A stretch of 64,000 bases of DNA from assembly GCA_963920635.1 (NCBI GenBank), contig OY987298.1, forward strand, positions 117,480,035 through 117,544,034. Direction: 5' to 3'. A program made the translations under genes and the position numbers. This DNA comes from Pseudeuparius sepicola (lineage: Eukaryota; Arthropoda; Insecta; Coleoptera; Anthribidae). The notes below the pieces were generated by a model. That model was given only the letters and a program-made list of their open reading frames with translations. It made no database searches and had not been told where the DNA came from. Below are positions 59,501 through 64,000 of this stretch, in pieces; within the stretch, counting starts at the first letter, position 1, and every line of letters starts with the position of its first letter.

Positions 59501-62004
59501 CAAAGTAAGGGCAACCCAACTTATAGGTTAAATTGATTATCTAAAAGAATAACAAGCGCTTGATGCTTCCAGCATTCCTGTGAGTGGCATGACTGACAAG
59601 AACCTTGGCAATGTATCGCTAGTCCATCCCCTGCTTTATCAGGAAATCGATAAAGCGAGGAGGAGCGGAAACCCAATTTCGTCAGACAACTCTCTTCCTC
59701 TTCGGCCGCTCCTCGGCCAAACCATTGGGTTTGAAGAGGCCAAAGTTGTCGAGCAAGCAGAAGACGATGGCTTCTTCCATTCCAGTCCAACCAACATCAA
59801 TGAAACAGTAGCCGTAGACGCCTACTGCGGCAAAATCACTTTTAGGTATGCGAGAGTAATCTAAGAAGCTAAACTTGAAGTGTTGAGCCATCATTTCAAA
59901 CATATACTTAAATCCGTTTAATAAAAATTGGAGTAGGAACCTACCTATCATGATACTATAACTTTTAGAGATACTCTCACTTGACCTACCGATTTCAAAC
60001 TCTGCCGTGCATGACGTCACTAATCGCGCTGATCAAAATTCCGATTATATACAGTCTTTCATAGCACAAAAAATGTGGTTGCCATGGTAACCGATTTAAT
60101 TTTTTTAAATGGCATCATATACTTTTTTTTTTTTGTGAAAATTGATACATTGGAACTTTCTGAATACGATACAATACAATTTTAATAGGGTCGTATAAGA
60201 AAAAAATACAAAAAATTAGGTTTTCTATTATGCTATTGACAATGTTTATCAAAATAATTATTAACATCAAGTTAGCCATGCCAAAATCTGAACAATCTGA
60301 AACTGTCACTAGCTGTGTAACTGTATACATTGTTACACTAAACGTACTTTTTTACTCAATTTTCTGTGTACTTAAGTACTTAGTATGTTAACCTGTATTC
60401 TTTCCGTTTCACTTAATTCAAGCTCCATTATAACTTACTAAGTACTTAAGTACACAGAAAATTGAGTAAAAAAGTTCGTTTACTGTAACAATGCGCACAA
60501 TTACAAGCAACTGACAGCTAGTGACAGTTTCCCATTGTTCTGATTTTGGCATGGCTAACTTGATGTTAATAACTATTTTGATAAACATTGTCAATGGCAT
60601 GATAGAAAACTTATTTTTTGTGTATTTTTTCTTATGCAACCCCATTAAAATTGTATTGTATGTATCGTATTCAGAAAGTTACAATGTATCAATTTTCACC
60701 AAAAAACGTATATGGTGCCATTTAAAAAAATCAAGTCGGTTACCATGGCAACCACATTTTTTGTGCTACGAAAGATTGCTTGATATCACTAAACGGGAAA
60801 TAATTTCCCCTAACACTTTTATTAAACAAAGTTTTTCATATGCCGAATATTTTAAGAAATATAAGCAATATTCCACAATTTCTATCCACATTGTATATAC
60901 GGATTATTTATAATTTCCTGTATGTAGGTAGGTATACGATTTAATAAAATAAAAATATCTCTGAGGTAACTTTGAACCGGTTTTGTGAAGGTAAACTTTA
61001 TCATTGCAATAGTAAGTAATTATTATTTTTTTATTGATAATGTCAAAAGCTCTACGAAAATAAAAGCCTTTCCGAATATATTTTAAACGCACCTACCTTG
61101 TCCAGTCTTCTAATAGGTGTTTCAAAAAACAGTGTACAACTTCGAGGGCTGAAAAAACATCCAAAAATAAGACGAAAAGTTTATATAAAGATATAGAATA
61201 GATAGATAGAGACAGATACAACCTTTATCTCCGTGATCAACAGTACAGTTGTATGGAAGAAGTCAAATATGGGAACAAATTACACAAGTAAAATTATTAC
61301 GTTGTACATTAAAGCATACACCTTATATGCTTGCATTAAGAATATTACAAATAAATGAATTAAAATTATTTAAACAATAACTTCAAAGTCGCGGAGAAAA
61401 ATTCGATAAGACTATAAAAGGGTCTCTCAACCAGAAACTGCCTCAAACGCTTCTTAAAAACTCTAAAATTCAACTCCAGCCTTATGTGATCTGGCAGGTG
61501 ATTAAAAACCTTTGGACGTTGACTGACGTATTAATAAAGACTGCTCACGGCTGTCATGTTTGACAGTTCTCTGGCTCACGTAAAAGCTATCAAAAGTTCT
61601 AGAAATATTCGTTCAAAAGTTATTTGGAAAAATATAAAATAAAATTTGAAATTTGCCATCCTGTATCTTTTTAGGCATGTGCAAGATAGAGACTTTGAAT
61701 ATGGAATAGGAATAGGGTCCAGAAGCAATTTTTGTATCAGTGCTAAAGAATAATCATACCTTCTACTAACTTTGTGTTGTTGATTACATTTTAAAAGTTT
61801 TATTAATTTGAAGCAAATGCGTTTTTTCAGGAGGCCTGAAGTAGACTGTACTCCGGAGCCAAATGCCTTGAATCCATGCGAAGACATCATGGGTTTTGTA
61901 TGGTTGAGGGCTTCTGTGTGGTTTGTTGTTGTAACTGCGCTAGTTGGAAACTTATGCGTAATTGTTGCAATTGTCTTCAGTAGGAGTCAAGTAAACGTTT
62001 CAAG
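14253..62004 (+). CDS. Lgr1: Lgr1-like glycoprotein hormone receptor (type-A LGR), exons 1-11, 3' end outside window
   Basis: Joined exons 14253-14557, 36173-36247, 36314-36391, 37902-37976, 43743-43808, 43871-43939, 50099-50173, 54340-54457, 59250-59434, 59573-59845 and 61831-62004 give 497 uninterrupted codons plus two bases. Seen: signal peptide (about residues 1-24), cysteine cap, leucine-rich repeats (about 60-287), HCCAF motif (299-303), basic RKRKRR (337-342), hinge cysteines C434, C446 and C456 with ALNPCEDIMG, and TM1 (about 464-489) with the conserved G-N pair (479-480). Known for the family: these are plasma-membrane receptors coupled to G proteins; Drosophila Lgr1 responds to the GPA2/GPB5 heterodimer. 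Inferred: this is the same receptor, because repeat number, hinge motifs and phase-2 repeat exons match type-A LGRs and not relaxin-type or Lgr4/5-type receptors. N-glycosylation sequons occur as NKS, NGS, NVS and NET in the ectodomain. TM2-TM7 and the tail are not in the window. Intron sizes run from 62 bp to 21.6 kb. Confidence 0.95.
14938..15472 (-). pseudogene. LINE reverse transcriptase, C-terminal part in two frames
   Basis: Frame 15472-15167 carries GIWVFDSQLRFRSYVNKTVQ and a thumb-like YGDTLYGPC block; frame 15279-14938 carries the final ..PQYLRLKLSFRFTMHTCSTR.. segment typical of the C-terminus. At least one frameshift separates them. Confidence 0.75.
15680..16162 (-). pseudogene. 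LINE reverse transcriptase, N-terminal and palm part
   Basis: It reads KKAFVLPVPKISNPANMSDL-RP.., PPYQSGFRKNYSTTTTLLNV and LVLLDFSKAFDTV, conserved RT blocks of CR1/Jockey-type LINEs. The FSKAFDTV block is intact but the frame breaks soon after, before the catalytic YADD block. It is non-functional. Confidence 0.85.
17256..17318. repeat. Imperfect hairpin ATGACTGCTGTC/GACGACAGTCAT
   Basis: Short inverted repeat around a GC-rich centre in otherwise featureless intron DNA. The region 17580-18010 around it looks like old dispersed repeat sequence with no coding. Confidence 0.4.
18740..19260 (-). pseudogene. Possible retroelement gag remnant with partial zinc knuckle
   Basis: Minus-strand frames broken by stops include SLSIALKGKSANQLI and, near 18850-18800, VYCGKSGHILTYC, which has the C-x4-H-x4-C part of a CCHC knuckle with the first cysteine lost. 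This hints at an old gag gene. Evidence is weak. Confidence 0.25.
19964..20431 (+). other. 155-codon open frame in intron 1, unrecognised
   Basis: An unusually long frame for this AT-rich window, encoding LDFGENLPVIDVRFHILTKV.. to ..FRMDNNYL. No known domain is recognised. The DNA at 20060-20180 is relatively GC-rich and has CACGTG and an inverted CCAAT (ATTGGT), so part of it could be a promoter or an element end. It may be chance. Confidence 0.2.
21455..21640 (+). repeat. Dispersed repeat, copy 1 of a pair
   Basis: AATAATAATTCTCATCCTCAC, CTGCCATTTGCGG and CCCGATAGAA recur in order and orientation at about 22845-22990, with divergence. Confidence 0.5.
22283..22508. repeat. Inverted-repeat element with ~75-bp arms
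   Basis: Arms GAAAAATTCAATATCGCAAA.. and ..TTGCCACATTGAATTTTTC enclose CTATTAGTCTGAGG. The inner part TATTGTTGTAGGTTAC is mirrored exactly by GTAACCTACAACAATA. It is a small foldback element without coding. Confidence 0.8.
22845..22990 (+). repeat. Dispersed repeat, copy 2 of a pair
   Basis: A diverged match to 21455-21640 (ATAATAATCCTCACTCTCGC, TTGCCATTTGCGAGG, CCCGATAGAAATAAGG). Confidence 0.5.
23009..24806. mobile_element. 1.8-kb inverted-repeat element with ~230-bp arms
   Basis: AACTTGTTTATTTTTCGGGTT and GGGCTTTTCCATGGTCTTGTT on the left are mirrored by AACAAGACCATGGAAAAGCCC and AACTCGAAAAATAAAGAAGTT on the right. Further in, ACAAACCAAACTTATG is mirrored by CATAAGTTTGGTTTAT. The interior holds other repeats, including one (23920-24230) shared with 56385-56642. 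A solitary piece of the arm recurs at about 55280-55330. Confidence 0.75.
23920..24230 (+). repeat. Dispersed repeat family copy (shared with 56385-56642)
   Basis: Shared words in order: GCTAAATTTTTATGAAACTTTA, GAGTGCTC.GG, AAACAATTTAAATTATTGG, TTAACTCAT, TAGTTCGTTTATA and GGGGTGGTTTT. No coding. Confidence 0.75.
25560..25810. other. GC-richer island with a CCACAACA/TGTTGTGG inverted pair
   Basis: CTGTCCACAACACGC (about 25612) is mirrored by GCCTGTTGTGGAAACACAG (about 25661). The block continues through GGACATGCGCGCTCGC and TGACGTCA. It could be an element end or an intronic regulatory region; nothing decides. Confidence 0.3.
27018..27115 (-). repeat. Dispersed retroelement-terminus-like repeat (CCTGAAGATGATTTAGATAT..GAAACGTCGG)
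   Basis: On the minus strand it reads GTAGCCCTGAAGATGATTTA.. then AAATCGAAACGTCGGCTTTG, homologous to the arms at 38128-38210 and 41661-41730. Such sequences are common at ends of Penelope-like elements in animals; that assignment is from memory and is uncertain. Confidence 0.45.
27735..28060. repeat. Inverted-repeat element, ~80-bp arms
   Basis: AAATTAAACGGTACGAAATC.. ACAATTGTAGGAGATTAGCT is mirrored by AGCTAATTTCCTACAATAAT.. GATTTCCTACCGTTTAATTT. A diverged piece of its centre (CCATACCAA..AGGACAA) recurs near 28223. Confidence 0.65.
30250..30642. repeat. Inverted-repeat insert with GATGATGG..GCCGAAAGGCG motif
   Basis: TAAATAAATAATCCTGGGATT is mirrored by AATCCCAGGATTATTTATTTA at the far end. 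The segment GATGATGGTAAGCATGCCGA lies near 30538. Similar CCTGGGATTCTACC words occur in the hairpin at 36051-36153, suggesting a related family. Confidence 0.6.
30690..30890 (-). pseudogene. hAT transposase C-terminal remnant, heavily decayed
   Basis: The minus strand reads TTVEQGKRSFSTVA, then RVLRSTM, GTLALEF and FDQIIDNFANMKARKVDL with stops between. The order E(R)SFS..RVLRST..LAL..I..FA..K..R.VDL matches the hAT dimerisation domain. Confidence 0.65.
31828..31927. repeat. Hairpin, 35-bp imperfect arms
   Basis: GACACCACAGTGTTAATCAT..ACCCAAAAAACCC is mirrored by GGGTTTTTTTAGGTGTTC..CGCTGTGGTGTC. It is embedded in repeat-like DNA without coding (31100-32637). Confidence 0.7.
33010..33765. 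repeat. Inverted-repeat element, ~110-bp conserved arms
   Basis: ATTGCGCCTAAAGAGAGTCGT.. CCTGTCAAATTTGACATTTAAA is mirrored by AAATGTCATATTTGACAGG.. ACGACTCTCTTCAGGCGCAAT. Its left edge AAGTTTGCACCAAATGGGAA resembles the terminus of the element at 42489, so they are probably one family. Confidence 0.7.
33848..34055 (+). repeat. Dispersed repeat, second copy of 265-505
   Basis: It matches the left flank of the window in the same orientation with about 10 percent divergence and a small gap. No coding. Confidence 0.8.
34319..34353. repeat. Perfect 15-bp-arm hairpin
   Basis: AATCGTACAATAATG pairs exactly with CATTATTGTACGATT around a 5-nt loop. It lies inside the Harbinger element, upstream of the transposase fragment. 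Confidence 0.8.
34514..34738 (+). pseudogene. Harbinger transposase N-terminal fragment
   Basis: It reads LPEARFKELFRLDKRLTRNL then ASAALHFFATGSYQRGIGM, the conserved N-terminal block of HARBI1-like transposases (FRL-K..L..LRFFATGSYQR.VG). It stops at 34736 soon after, and no DDE part follows. Known role: DNA cutting nuclease of the element, dead here. Confidence 0.75.
34897..35400 (-). pseudogene. Harbinger Myb/SANT-like DNA-binding protein fragment
   Basis: On the minus strand an exon-like piece near 35395-35330 gives WNDLANTFNSLGDGEGSADKWQK, and further down about 35045-34900 gives GDLSATGGGNRKSFKSFELRALKI then VSNQEIGTVVPR. The N.LG.G...KWQ pattern followed by ATGGG is typical of the Myb-like accessory protein of Harbinger elements. 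Stops lie between the pieces. Confidence 0.5.
36051..36153. repeat. Near-perfect hairpin just upstream of Lgr1 exon 2 acceptor
   Basis: TAAGACGAAAATTCC..GGGATTCTACCATTTATA pairs with TATAAATGGTAGATTCCC..GAATTTTCGTCTTA, and the centre is an alternating ATTTATATATAAATA repeat. Arms total about 45 bp each. Seventeen nucleotides separate its end from the AG of the exon 2 acceptor. Confidence 0.85.
36173..36247 (+). CDS. Lgr1: Lgr1 coding exon 2 (LRR)
   Basis: 75 bp, acceptor TTTCAG and donor GTGAGT, phase 2 to 2. It reads TLSNLPYLRVIEEGTFSDIP.., a leucine-rich repeat close to the second repeat of vertebrate gonadotropin receptors. It joins in frame to exon 1 across a 21.6 kb intron. A 103-bp hairpin lies just upstream of the acceptor. 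Confidence 0.93.
36314..36391 (+). CDS. Lgr1: Lgr1 coding exon 3 (LRR)
   Basis: 78 bp, acceptor TTTCAG and donor GTAAGT, phase 2 to 2. It reads YISHAPQLKFLHGLLRNVIS.., one repeat. It is separated from exon 2 by a 66-bp intron. Confidence 0.92.
36392..37901 (+). other. Lgr1 intron 3, no recognised feature
   Basis: 1.5 kb of AT-rich DNA. No coding, element ends or structured repeats were recognised. Confidence 0.6.
37902..37976 (+). CDS. Lgr1: Lgr1 coding exon 4 (LRR)
   Basis: 75 bp, long T tract then CAG, donor GTAAGT, phase 2 to 2. It reads RIVNTGLHEVPDLLHLPSEN.., with the NTG..H.VPD pattern seen at this repeat in glycoprotein hormone receptors. Confidence 0.93.
39160..40251 (-). mobile_element. 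Mariner-like element with long inverted repeats and transposase N-terminus
   Basis: TA-CAGGATGTTTTACTTTTTCC is mirrored by GGAAAAAGTGAAACATCCTG-TA. Arms of about 210 bp match (ATTGGATAGAGCATTCATTC with its mirror near 40137; CTCTATCTCTAGCAG). The arms seem to extend some 14 bp outside the TA pairs as TGAAAATTTTTG. The interior carries a transposase fragment on minus. Confidence 0.8.
39386..39679 (-). pseudogene. Mariner-like transposase N-terminal helix-turn-helix fragment
   Basis: MIYVIGECFGNSFLASRLYA then FPDRRHPDTRMLQNLKVRF and HPEISVRQLESGF match the N-terminal DNA-binding region (DUF4817-type) frequent in insect mariner/IS630 relatives. The catalytic domain is absent. It lies between the inverted arms and so shows what kind of transposase mobilised this family. 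Confidence 0.7.
40600..40757 (-). pseudogene. hAT transposase internal fragment
   Basis: The minus strand reads VILDATLPVCQVSKARFVAI-QCDEATDVSTHQQL, close to the D-E-(A/S)-T-D-V-S block of ZMYM1-like hAT transposases that precedes the first catalytic region. It breaks after QLVFF. Confidence 0.65.
40771..41000. repeat. 230-bp inverted-repeat element
   Basis: GGCTCCTTAATGACAGCTGTC-AAATGGACTCCAACTT is mirrored by AAGTTGGAGTCCATTTGACAG..GTTAAGGAGC. Small MITE-like insert within the hAT. Confidence 0.75.
42489..43398. mobile_element. Long-inverted-repeat element at TA in Lgr1 intron 4
   Basis: TA-CAATGCCCGCCAAAAAGTCTG is mirrored by CAGACTTTTTGCCGGGCACTG-TA. Arms of about 260 bp are well matched (TTACGGAAAATTTGTTTGCG, TGTCAAATTTGACAT, AATGGGCTTATTTAACCGAA). 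The open frames at 42902-43335 fall in the arm and loop and are not genes. Confidence 0.9.
43743..43808 (+). CDS. Lgr1: Lgr1 coding exon 5 (LRR)
   Basis: 66 bp, the shortest repeat exon; acceptor CCACAG, donor GTATGT, phase 2 to 2. It reads DLDHNKIEVLARNSIKIRAE... The ER-N-S core matches the family's central repeat. Confidence 0.92.
43871..43939 (+). CDS. Lgr1: Lgr1 coding exon 6 (LRR)
   Basis: 69 bp, acceptor TTGTAG, donor GTAAGT, phase 2 to 2. It reads TINFNNIQSVEDLAFNGSQI.., with an FNGSQ sequon also found at this position in vertebrate relatives. The preceding intron is only 62 bp. Confidence 0.93.
45561..46729. mobile_element. Inverted-repeat element with GC-rich loop in Lgr1 intron 6
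   Basis: AGTCCATGAGCCGGCCGCAT..TTTCAACTC is mirrored by GAGTTGAAATCATGCAGCCGG..CGTACT. Arms of about 180 bp match well (CATAAGCTTATAGAATAAGA; CTTTACTTGAAGCGAGTAG; TTGTTATTTAAAGAA). ATTAT flanks both sides. The inner 46020-46520 is GC-rich and not coding. 43940-45560 of this intron holds nothing recognised. Confidence 0.8.
47347..48500. mobile_element. Long-inverted-repeat element, with a nested hairpin
   Basis: CAGAGTGTGTCCGCGTTTGC is mirrored by GCAAACGCGGATACACTG-TA. Further in, GGGTGATTATTCTATGGCTAAC is mirrored by GTTAGCAATGGAATAATCACCC. The left TA is lost. Between the arms a second inverted pair (TTTTAAAATTCAGCGGA at 48068 and TCCGCTGAATTTTAAG ending 48191) marks a nested element of about 125 bp. 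Confidence 0.75.
49300..49345. repeat. 23-bp tandem duplication
   Basis: TCGCCACCAAACTGGTTAAA-AGA occurs twice in direct succession (49300-49322, 49323-49345) without mismatch, so it is recent. Confidence 0.9.
49484..49542. repeat. 30-bp perfect palindrome overlapping a 24-bp tandem duplication
   Basis: GATCATGTCACGTCA is followed at once by its complement TGACGTGACATGATC (49484-49513), a loop-free palindrome. The 24-bp unit GTCATGACGTGACATGATC-AACAA is then repeated (49495-49518, 49519-49542). It contains TGACGTGA, close to a CRE/ATF site. Confidence 0.9.
50099..50173 (+). CDS. Lgr1: Lgr1 coding exon 7 (LRR)
   Basis: 75 bp, acceptor TTTCAG, donor GTGAGT, phase 2 to 2. It reads DLRGNRRLTRLGANAFKGLQ.., a canonical LxxLxLxxN-type repeat. 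Confidence 0.94.
51102..52615. mobile_element. Long-inverted-repeat element at TA in Lgr1 intron 7
   Basis: TA-CACTGTGTCCCGGATAAGAA is mirrored by TTCTTATCCGGGACACAGTG-TA. Arms of about 540 bp match closely (GCAAACGGTGAGAGATAGGG; TTGCGCAATTTCGAGGTCAA; CTACAACGTTTCGTTTTTGA), leaving a loop of about 430 bp. No transposase. The short ORFs at 52502-52824 are arm shadows. Confidence 0.92.
54340..54457 (+). CDS. Lgr1: Lgr1 coding exon 8 (last LRRs)
   Basis: 118 bp, acceptor TTCTAG, donor GTGAGG, phase 2 to 0. It reads DLSETAIESIPVEGLKEVEI.. then TMQTIPSIYDLP, the final two repeats. The DLS-T-I-S-LP pattern is diagnostic of the end of the repeat domain in this receptor family. The phase change marks the border with the hinge. 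Confidence 0.94.
54653..55004. mobile_element. Short inverted-repeat element at TA in Lgr1 intron 8
   Basis: TA-CAGGATGTTAGG is mirrored imperfectly by AAACACCCTG-TA, and CTATAAACATATG.CC and CGTAAGTTGC pair with GG.CATATGTTTATAG and GCAACTTACG. About 350 bp, noncoding. Confidence 0.7.
56385..56642 (+). repeat. Dispersed repeat family copy (shared with 23920-24230)
   Basis: Same words in the same order as the copy in intron 1. It is cut at its right end by the element at 56643. Confidence 0.75.
56643..57352. mobile_element. Long-inverted-repeat element at TA in Lgr1 intron 8
   Basis: TA-CAGGGTGAGTCACATCTAAAGG is mirrored by CC-TTTATTTGTGACTCACCCTG-TA. Arms of about 140 bp match (GCAGAGCCGAAAACACAAGG; AAGCACATATGCTTAATAAA; GGTTCTCCATATACAG). 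Noncoding; a CAGGGTGAGT terminus is shared with the element at 3996. Confidence 0.9.
57904..57932. repeat. Triplicated 9-bp unit ACGTAAAAT
   Basis: Three successive ACGTAAAAT units followed by AAAATACTG. Simple tandem repeat. Confidence 0.85.
58465..59021 (+). repeat. Two direct copies of an AATTGTTAATAACTTTATTA block
   Basis: The segment beginning TTAAATTGTTAATAACTTTA.. TTAGTGGCGCACGGATTTA.. ATTATTCTCAACAGATTC occurs at about 58469-58562 and again at about 58956-59020, the second lacking about 30 inner bases. Confidence 0.85.
59250..59434 (+). CDS. Lgr1: Lgr1 coding exon 9 (hinge, HCCAF and basic stretch)
   Basis: 185 bp, acceptor TTTTCAG, donor GTGAGT, phase 0 to 2. It starts NLKTAKLTHHFHCCAFKYP, the hinge signature that carries two adjacent cysteines, then a Lys-rich helix-like segment with C325 and the basic RKRKRR run (residues 337-342). 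Without splicing, a TAG follows directly, so retention of the 138-bp intron 9 would truncate the receptor before the membrane. Confidence 0.94.
59573..59845 (+). CDS. Lgr1: Lgr1 coding exon 10 (variable hinge)
   Basis: 273 bp, acceptor TTCCAG, donor GTATGC, phase 2 to 2. It encodes a Glu/Asp- and Ser-rich hinge segment with NVS and NET sequons, ending VDAYCGKITF. This is the least conserved part of the family. It was placed because both junction codons (Tyr and Arg) form correctly and the frame stays open. Its GC content is higher than the surrounding intron. Confidence 0.9.
60056..60775. mobile_element. Near-complete palindromic (foldback) element in Lgr1 intron 10
   Basis: CTTTCATAGCACAAAAAATG..GGTTGCCATGGTAACC is mirrored by GGTTACCATGGCAACC..ATTTTTTGTGCTACGAAAG. 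Arms of about 340 bp run almost to the centre (ACTAAGTACTTAAGTACACAG and its mirror). The ORFs of 71-130 codons on both strands are mirror images in the arms, not genes. Confidence 0.9.
61195..61590 (-). mobile_element. 3' end of a CR1/Jockey-like LINE, minus strand
   Basis: The minus strand from about 61510 reads HLPDHIRLELNFRVFKKRLR then QFLVERPFYSLIEFF.. and a stop, the usual LP..IR....FK..L..FL end of such reverse transcriptases. A TAGATAGATAGA microsatellite at 61200 marks its 3' tail, next to ACAACCTTTATCTCCG. Heavily 5'-truncated. Confidence 0.65.
61831..62004 (+). CDS. Lgr1: Lgr1 coding exon 11 (end of hinge, TM1)
   Basis: 174 bp, acceptor TTTTTTCAG, donor GTATCT, phase 2 to 2. It reads ..VDCTPEPNALNPCEDIMGF then WLRASVWFVVVTALVGNLCV.., the highly conserved hinge end and first membrane helix, and stops in the first intracellular loop (SRSQVNVSR). 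The next exon should begin with the loop and TM2; no such sequence is visible before 64000. Confidence 0.96.
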
Positions 62005-62499
62005 GTATCTTTAAATCAAAATTAAAATATTATACCATGAGAAAATCAATAGCTGTCTAATTTGACAATTCACTGGTTATGAAGTAACTTGTCGGCAACT
62101 CTTGGTTAACAAATGACTTAAAACACAATGCAAATGTCATTGTTGTGTCAACACTTTGCTTATAGAAAGATAGCCACAGGAAACTTTGCCACCAAATTTG
62201 ACAGCTATTGTTACTCTTTACATAATATCACAGAATAAATAACATAATAAGCCTACTTAAGAACATGTGTCAGAAATAAGTCAAAAAACCCCAATTTCAA
62301 TTTATAAAAAAAATAGCCAGTATTTTAAACATAAATTGCTTTCTAATACAATCTCTTTGCAATGCAGATTAACGTAAAATCAAATAATATGCACAATATT
62401 TACCTCTTTAGAATATCTTCTAAAAAAAATTCATCTAACGTCTGTGATAATATTGTACAATAACAGTCCAAACTCGTTGCCTTGTCCGATACTGTCACC

Positions 62500-62680
62500 A
62501 AGAATATTCTATCAGCTCCAGAAATCGCACTAAAATCGCGTTATAACCTTCAACTTACTTCCAGGCCCAATCCCCACGGCTTATATACTCAAGTGGAAGG
62601 CTGGAGACTATTCTAGAATATTCGTGACCAATGATAGATGCACAAATCATAAAGTTCTAGAAAATTTCTAGAAACTTATG
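62500..62680 (-). promoter_or_regulatory. Heat-shock-type promoter: three HSEs and a TATA box, in Lgr1 intron 11
   Basis: TTCTAGAATATTC (62611-62623) is a perfect three-unit heat-shock element (nTTCnnGAAnnTTCn). TTCTAGAA-AAT-TTCTAGAA (62655-62673) adds two dimers. GAATATTC (62502-62509) is another dimer. On the minus strand GAGTATATAAGCC (plus 62578-62590) is a TATA box about 20 bp downstream of the first HSE, so transcription would run leftward from about 62550. No coding region follows. GC-rich DNA at 62727-62800 lies upstream and may be the end of a hAT-like element. Confidence 0.6.
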
Positions 62681-62726
62681 GAAGCTCTACAGGGAAAACA
62701 ATGAAAACTAAAAGAAAATTGGGCCC

Positions 62727-62810
62727 TGGGGGCCTCAGGCCATCAAAGATGCACTGGCGGCGATAGGGCGCCCGCAGAGCCCGCCGGAAGGGGGCCCAAA
62801 AACTGATCTA
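62727..62810. other. GC-rich GGGCCC-bearing block
   Basis: It contains GGGCCCTGGGGGCCTCAGGCC and CACTGGCGGCGATAGGGCGCC, resembling the GC-rich ends of some hAT elements. No partner end or target duplication was found. Confidence 0.35.
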
Positions 62811-63889
62811 TCCACGAATATTAATTTTTGCAAAATATTAACGCTGTTAGGCTGAAAATTCCATACCTACCTTTTTTGGCCAATCAGAGGCTCGTTTTTT
62901 GCTTCGTTGTCATGACAATTCAAAAAATTTCCGGAAATATTCTCACTTGCTCTAGGCAGCGGGAGGTAATTACAGCGGAATTTTTTTTGACAAATGTCAT
63001 TATTATAATGTGACATTGTAACAATTAGATACCCGACAAAAATTTTGATAATAATTTGTAAGTATGGAATTTTCTTACCGAATCCCCCACGTTCTTGAAT
63101 TAATATCCGCAAATTTTTCTCTAACAAGAATTTTTTAAGAAAATTCGTGTACTCGAAAAATTTCCGGCAATAATTCAAGCACTAGGGCGATTACTAGTGA
63201 AAATCGGTGTCGACCAAACGACTTGGAAGATTTTTATTTCAGGAAACAATTAGCAGATTGTGAGGAAATTATTAAAACACCCCGAAAAACACGAGAAAAA
63301 TGCCATTTTTTTGTCAAATTTTGTGCGTTTGAAGTGCTTTTAGTTTCCCTTTTAAACTTTTATAGAGGTAATAATTACAAAAAATATTTACTTCTGTTGT
63401 TGAGTACTTTTGTACACTCTGTTACTGCGAAATAAGATATGTGATTTTTTTATTAACCTATCACAGTGCCATGTTTTTTATCTTCCCTGCATATTTTGAC
63501 CAATTTTTACGGCTTTTGCCGGCCGGTTGTATGTTTGTAGCAGATAGCGTCAATTGACTTCAGATCAATTTTTCTGAAATTAATTTATACCTACTTAATT
63601 CAACACTAGTAAAAGAGCTATTTTTTTAAATCAAATTTTTGATTTATTTTTTCTTCAAAGTTACGGGCAATTTAGAGATTAGAAGGTATTTAGTATGCCG
63701 TCCGTCCCAGCGTTGGTAGCTCCGTTTTATCTTAAAAATTGGCGTATTATTAGGACAAATAGCGGAATTTTCAATTTTTATACAACCAATACATCAATTC
63801 TGCGACGTCACGTGATGTTTTTTTTTACTAAGCACCAGACAGATTTTAGCAATGGTAAGATTTTATATTTGGCAATTAGTAGATGAGGG

Positions 63890-64000
63890 CAGTGGCGCAC
63901 CCAGAAAATACGATTGGGGGGGCCCAACGGCCCAACTAAAAAGTTTGACGTATTGCATACAAAATATGTTATGATTAAAAAAAATTTCCAGGCCAGGTCT
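63890..64000. mobile_element. Left end of a hAT element, cut by the window edge
   Basis: CAGTGGCGCACCCAGAAAATAC followed by a G tract and GGGCCCAACGGCCC is the common terminal style of ZMYM1-type hAT elements in insects. The other end is beyond 64000. Confidence 0.6.

Noticed and set aside
60115..60913. Open frames of 71-130 codons on both strands
   Set aside because: They are mirror images within the arms of the palindromic element.
62828..63886. Several short frames after exon 11, checked for TM2-TM7
   Set aside because: None contains the NLA..D or later helix motifs of the receptor, so the next exon is outside the window.
1..64000. CRISPR arrays, operons, ribosome binding sites, tRNA or rRNA genes
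   Set aside because: The sequence is eukaryotic with spliced genes; repeats found are transposon-derived and no tRNA or rRNA signature was seen.

Overview
The window looks like nuclear DNA of an insect. It is AT-rich, has introns with GT..AG borders and is packed with transposable elements. The element types (hAT with BED/ZMYM1-like transposases, TA-flanked long-inverted-repeat elements with CAGGGTG-like ends, PIF/Harbinger, P-like/THAP, Jockey/CR1-like LINEs) fit a beetle or another large-genome insect, but the species cannot be fixed from the sequence alone.

One host gene spans most of the window on the plus strand: a type-A leucine-rich-repeat G-protein-coupled receptor, the invertebrate glycoprotein hormone receptor Lgr1. 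Eleven coding exons can be placed between 14253 and 62004. All have GT..AG borders and all reading phases match, giving 497 continuous codons. They encode a signal peptide, a cysteine-bearing cap, about nine leucine-rich repeats, a long hinge with an HCCAF motif and a dibasic RKRKRR stretch, the C-terminal hinge cysteines with an ALNPCEDIMG motif, and the first transmembrane helix. The other six helices lie beyond the right edge. The first coding exon starts with only three bases before its ATG, so a noncoding 5' exon and the promoter must lie upstream and were not identified.

Everything else is intronic or upstream and is largely mobile DNA, often nested. From left to right: a P-like element with THAP remnants (900-6634) holding a hAT element and a foldback element; a LINE tail (8015-8330); a GC-rich LTR-like island (9060-9560); a hAT element (10274-14112) ending about 140 bp before the first coding exon; then intron 1 with a LINE, several inverted-repeat elements, a third hAT and a PIF/Harbinger element; intron 4 with a palindromic element split by a fourth hAT, which is itself split by a mariner-like element; and introns 6-11 with further long-inverted-repeat elements. 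At least four elements have clear 7-8 bp target duplications, and seven elements with long or similar inverted arms sit at TA dinucleotides on one or both sides.

The most notable non-gene signals are two minus-strand promoters with heat-shock-element-like motifs beside a TATA box, one inside a hAT element (about 2352-2407) and one in the last intron (62502-62673). Others are a hairpin that ends 17 nt before the exon 2 splice acceptor, and the density of long inverted repeats inside a single gene.
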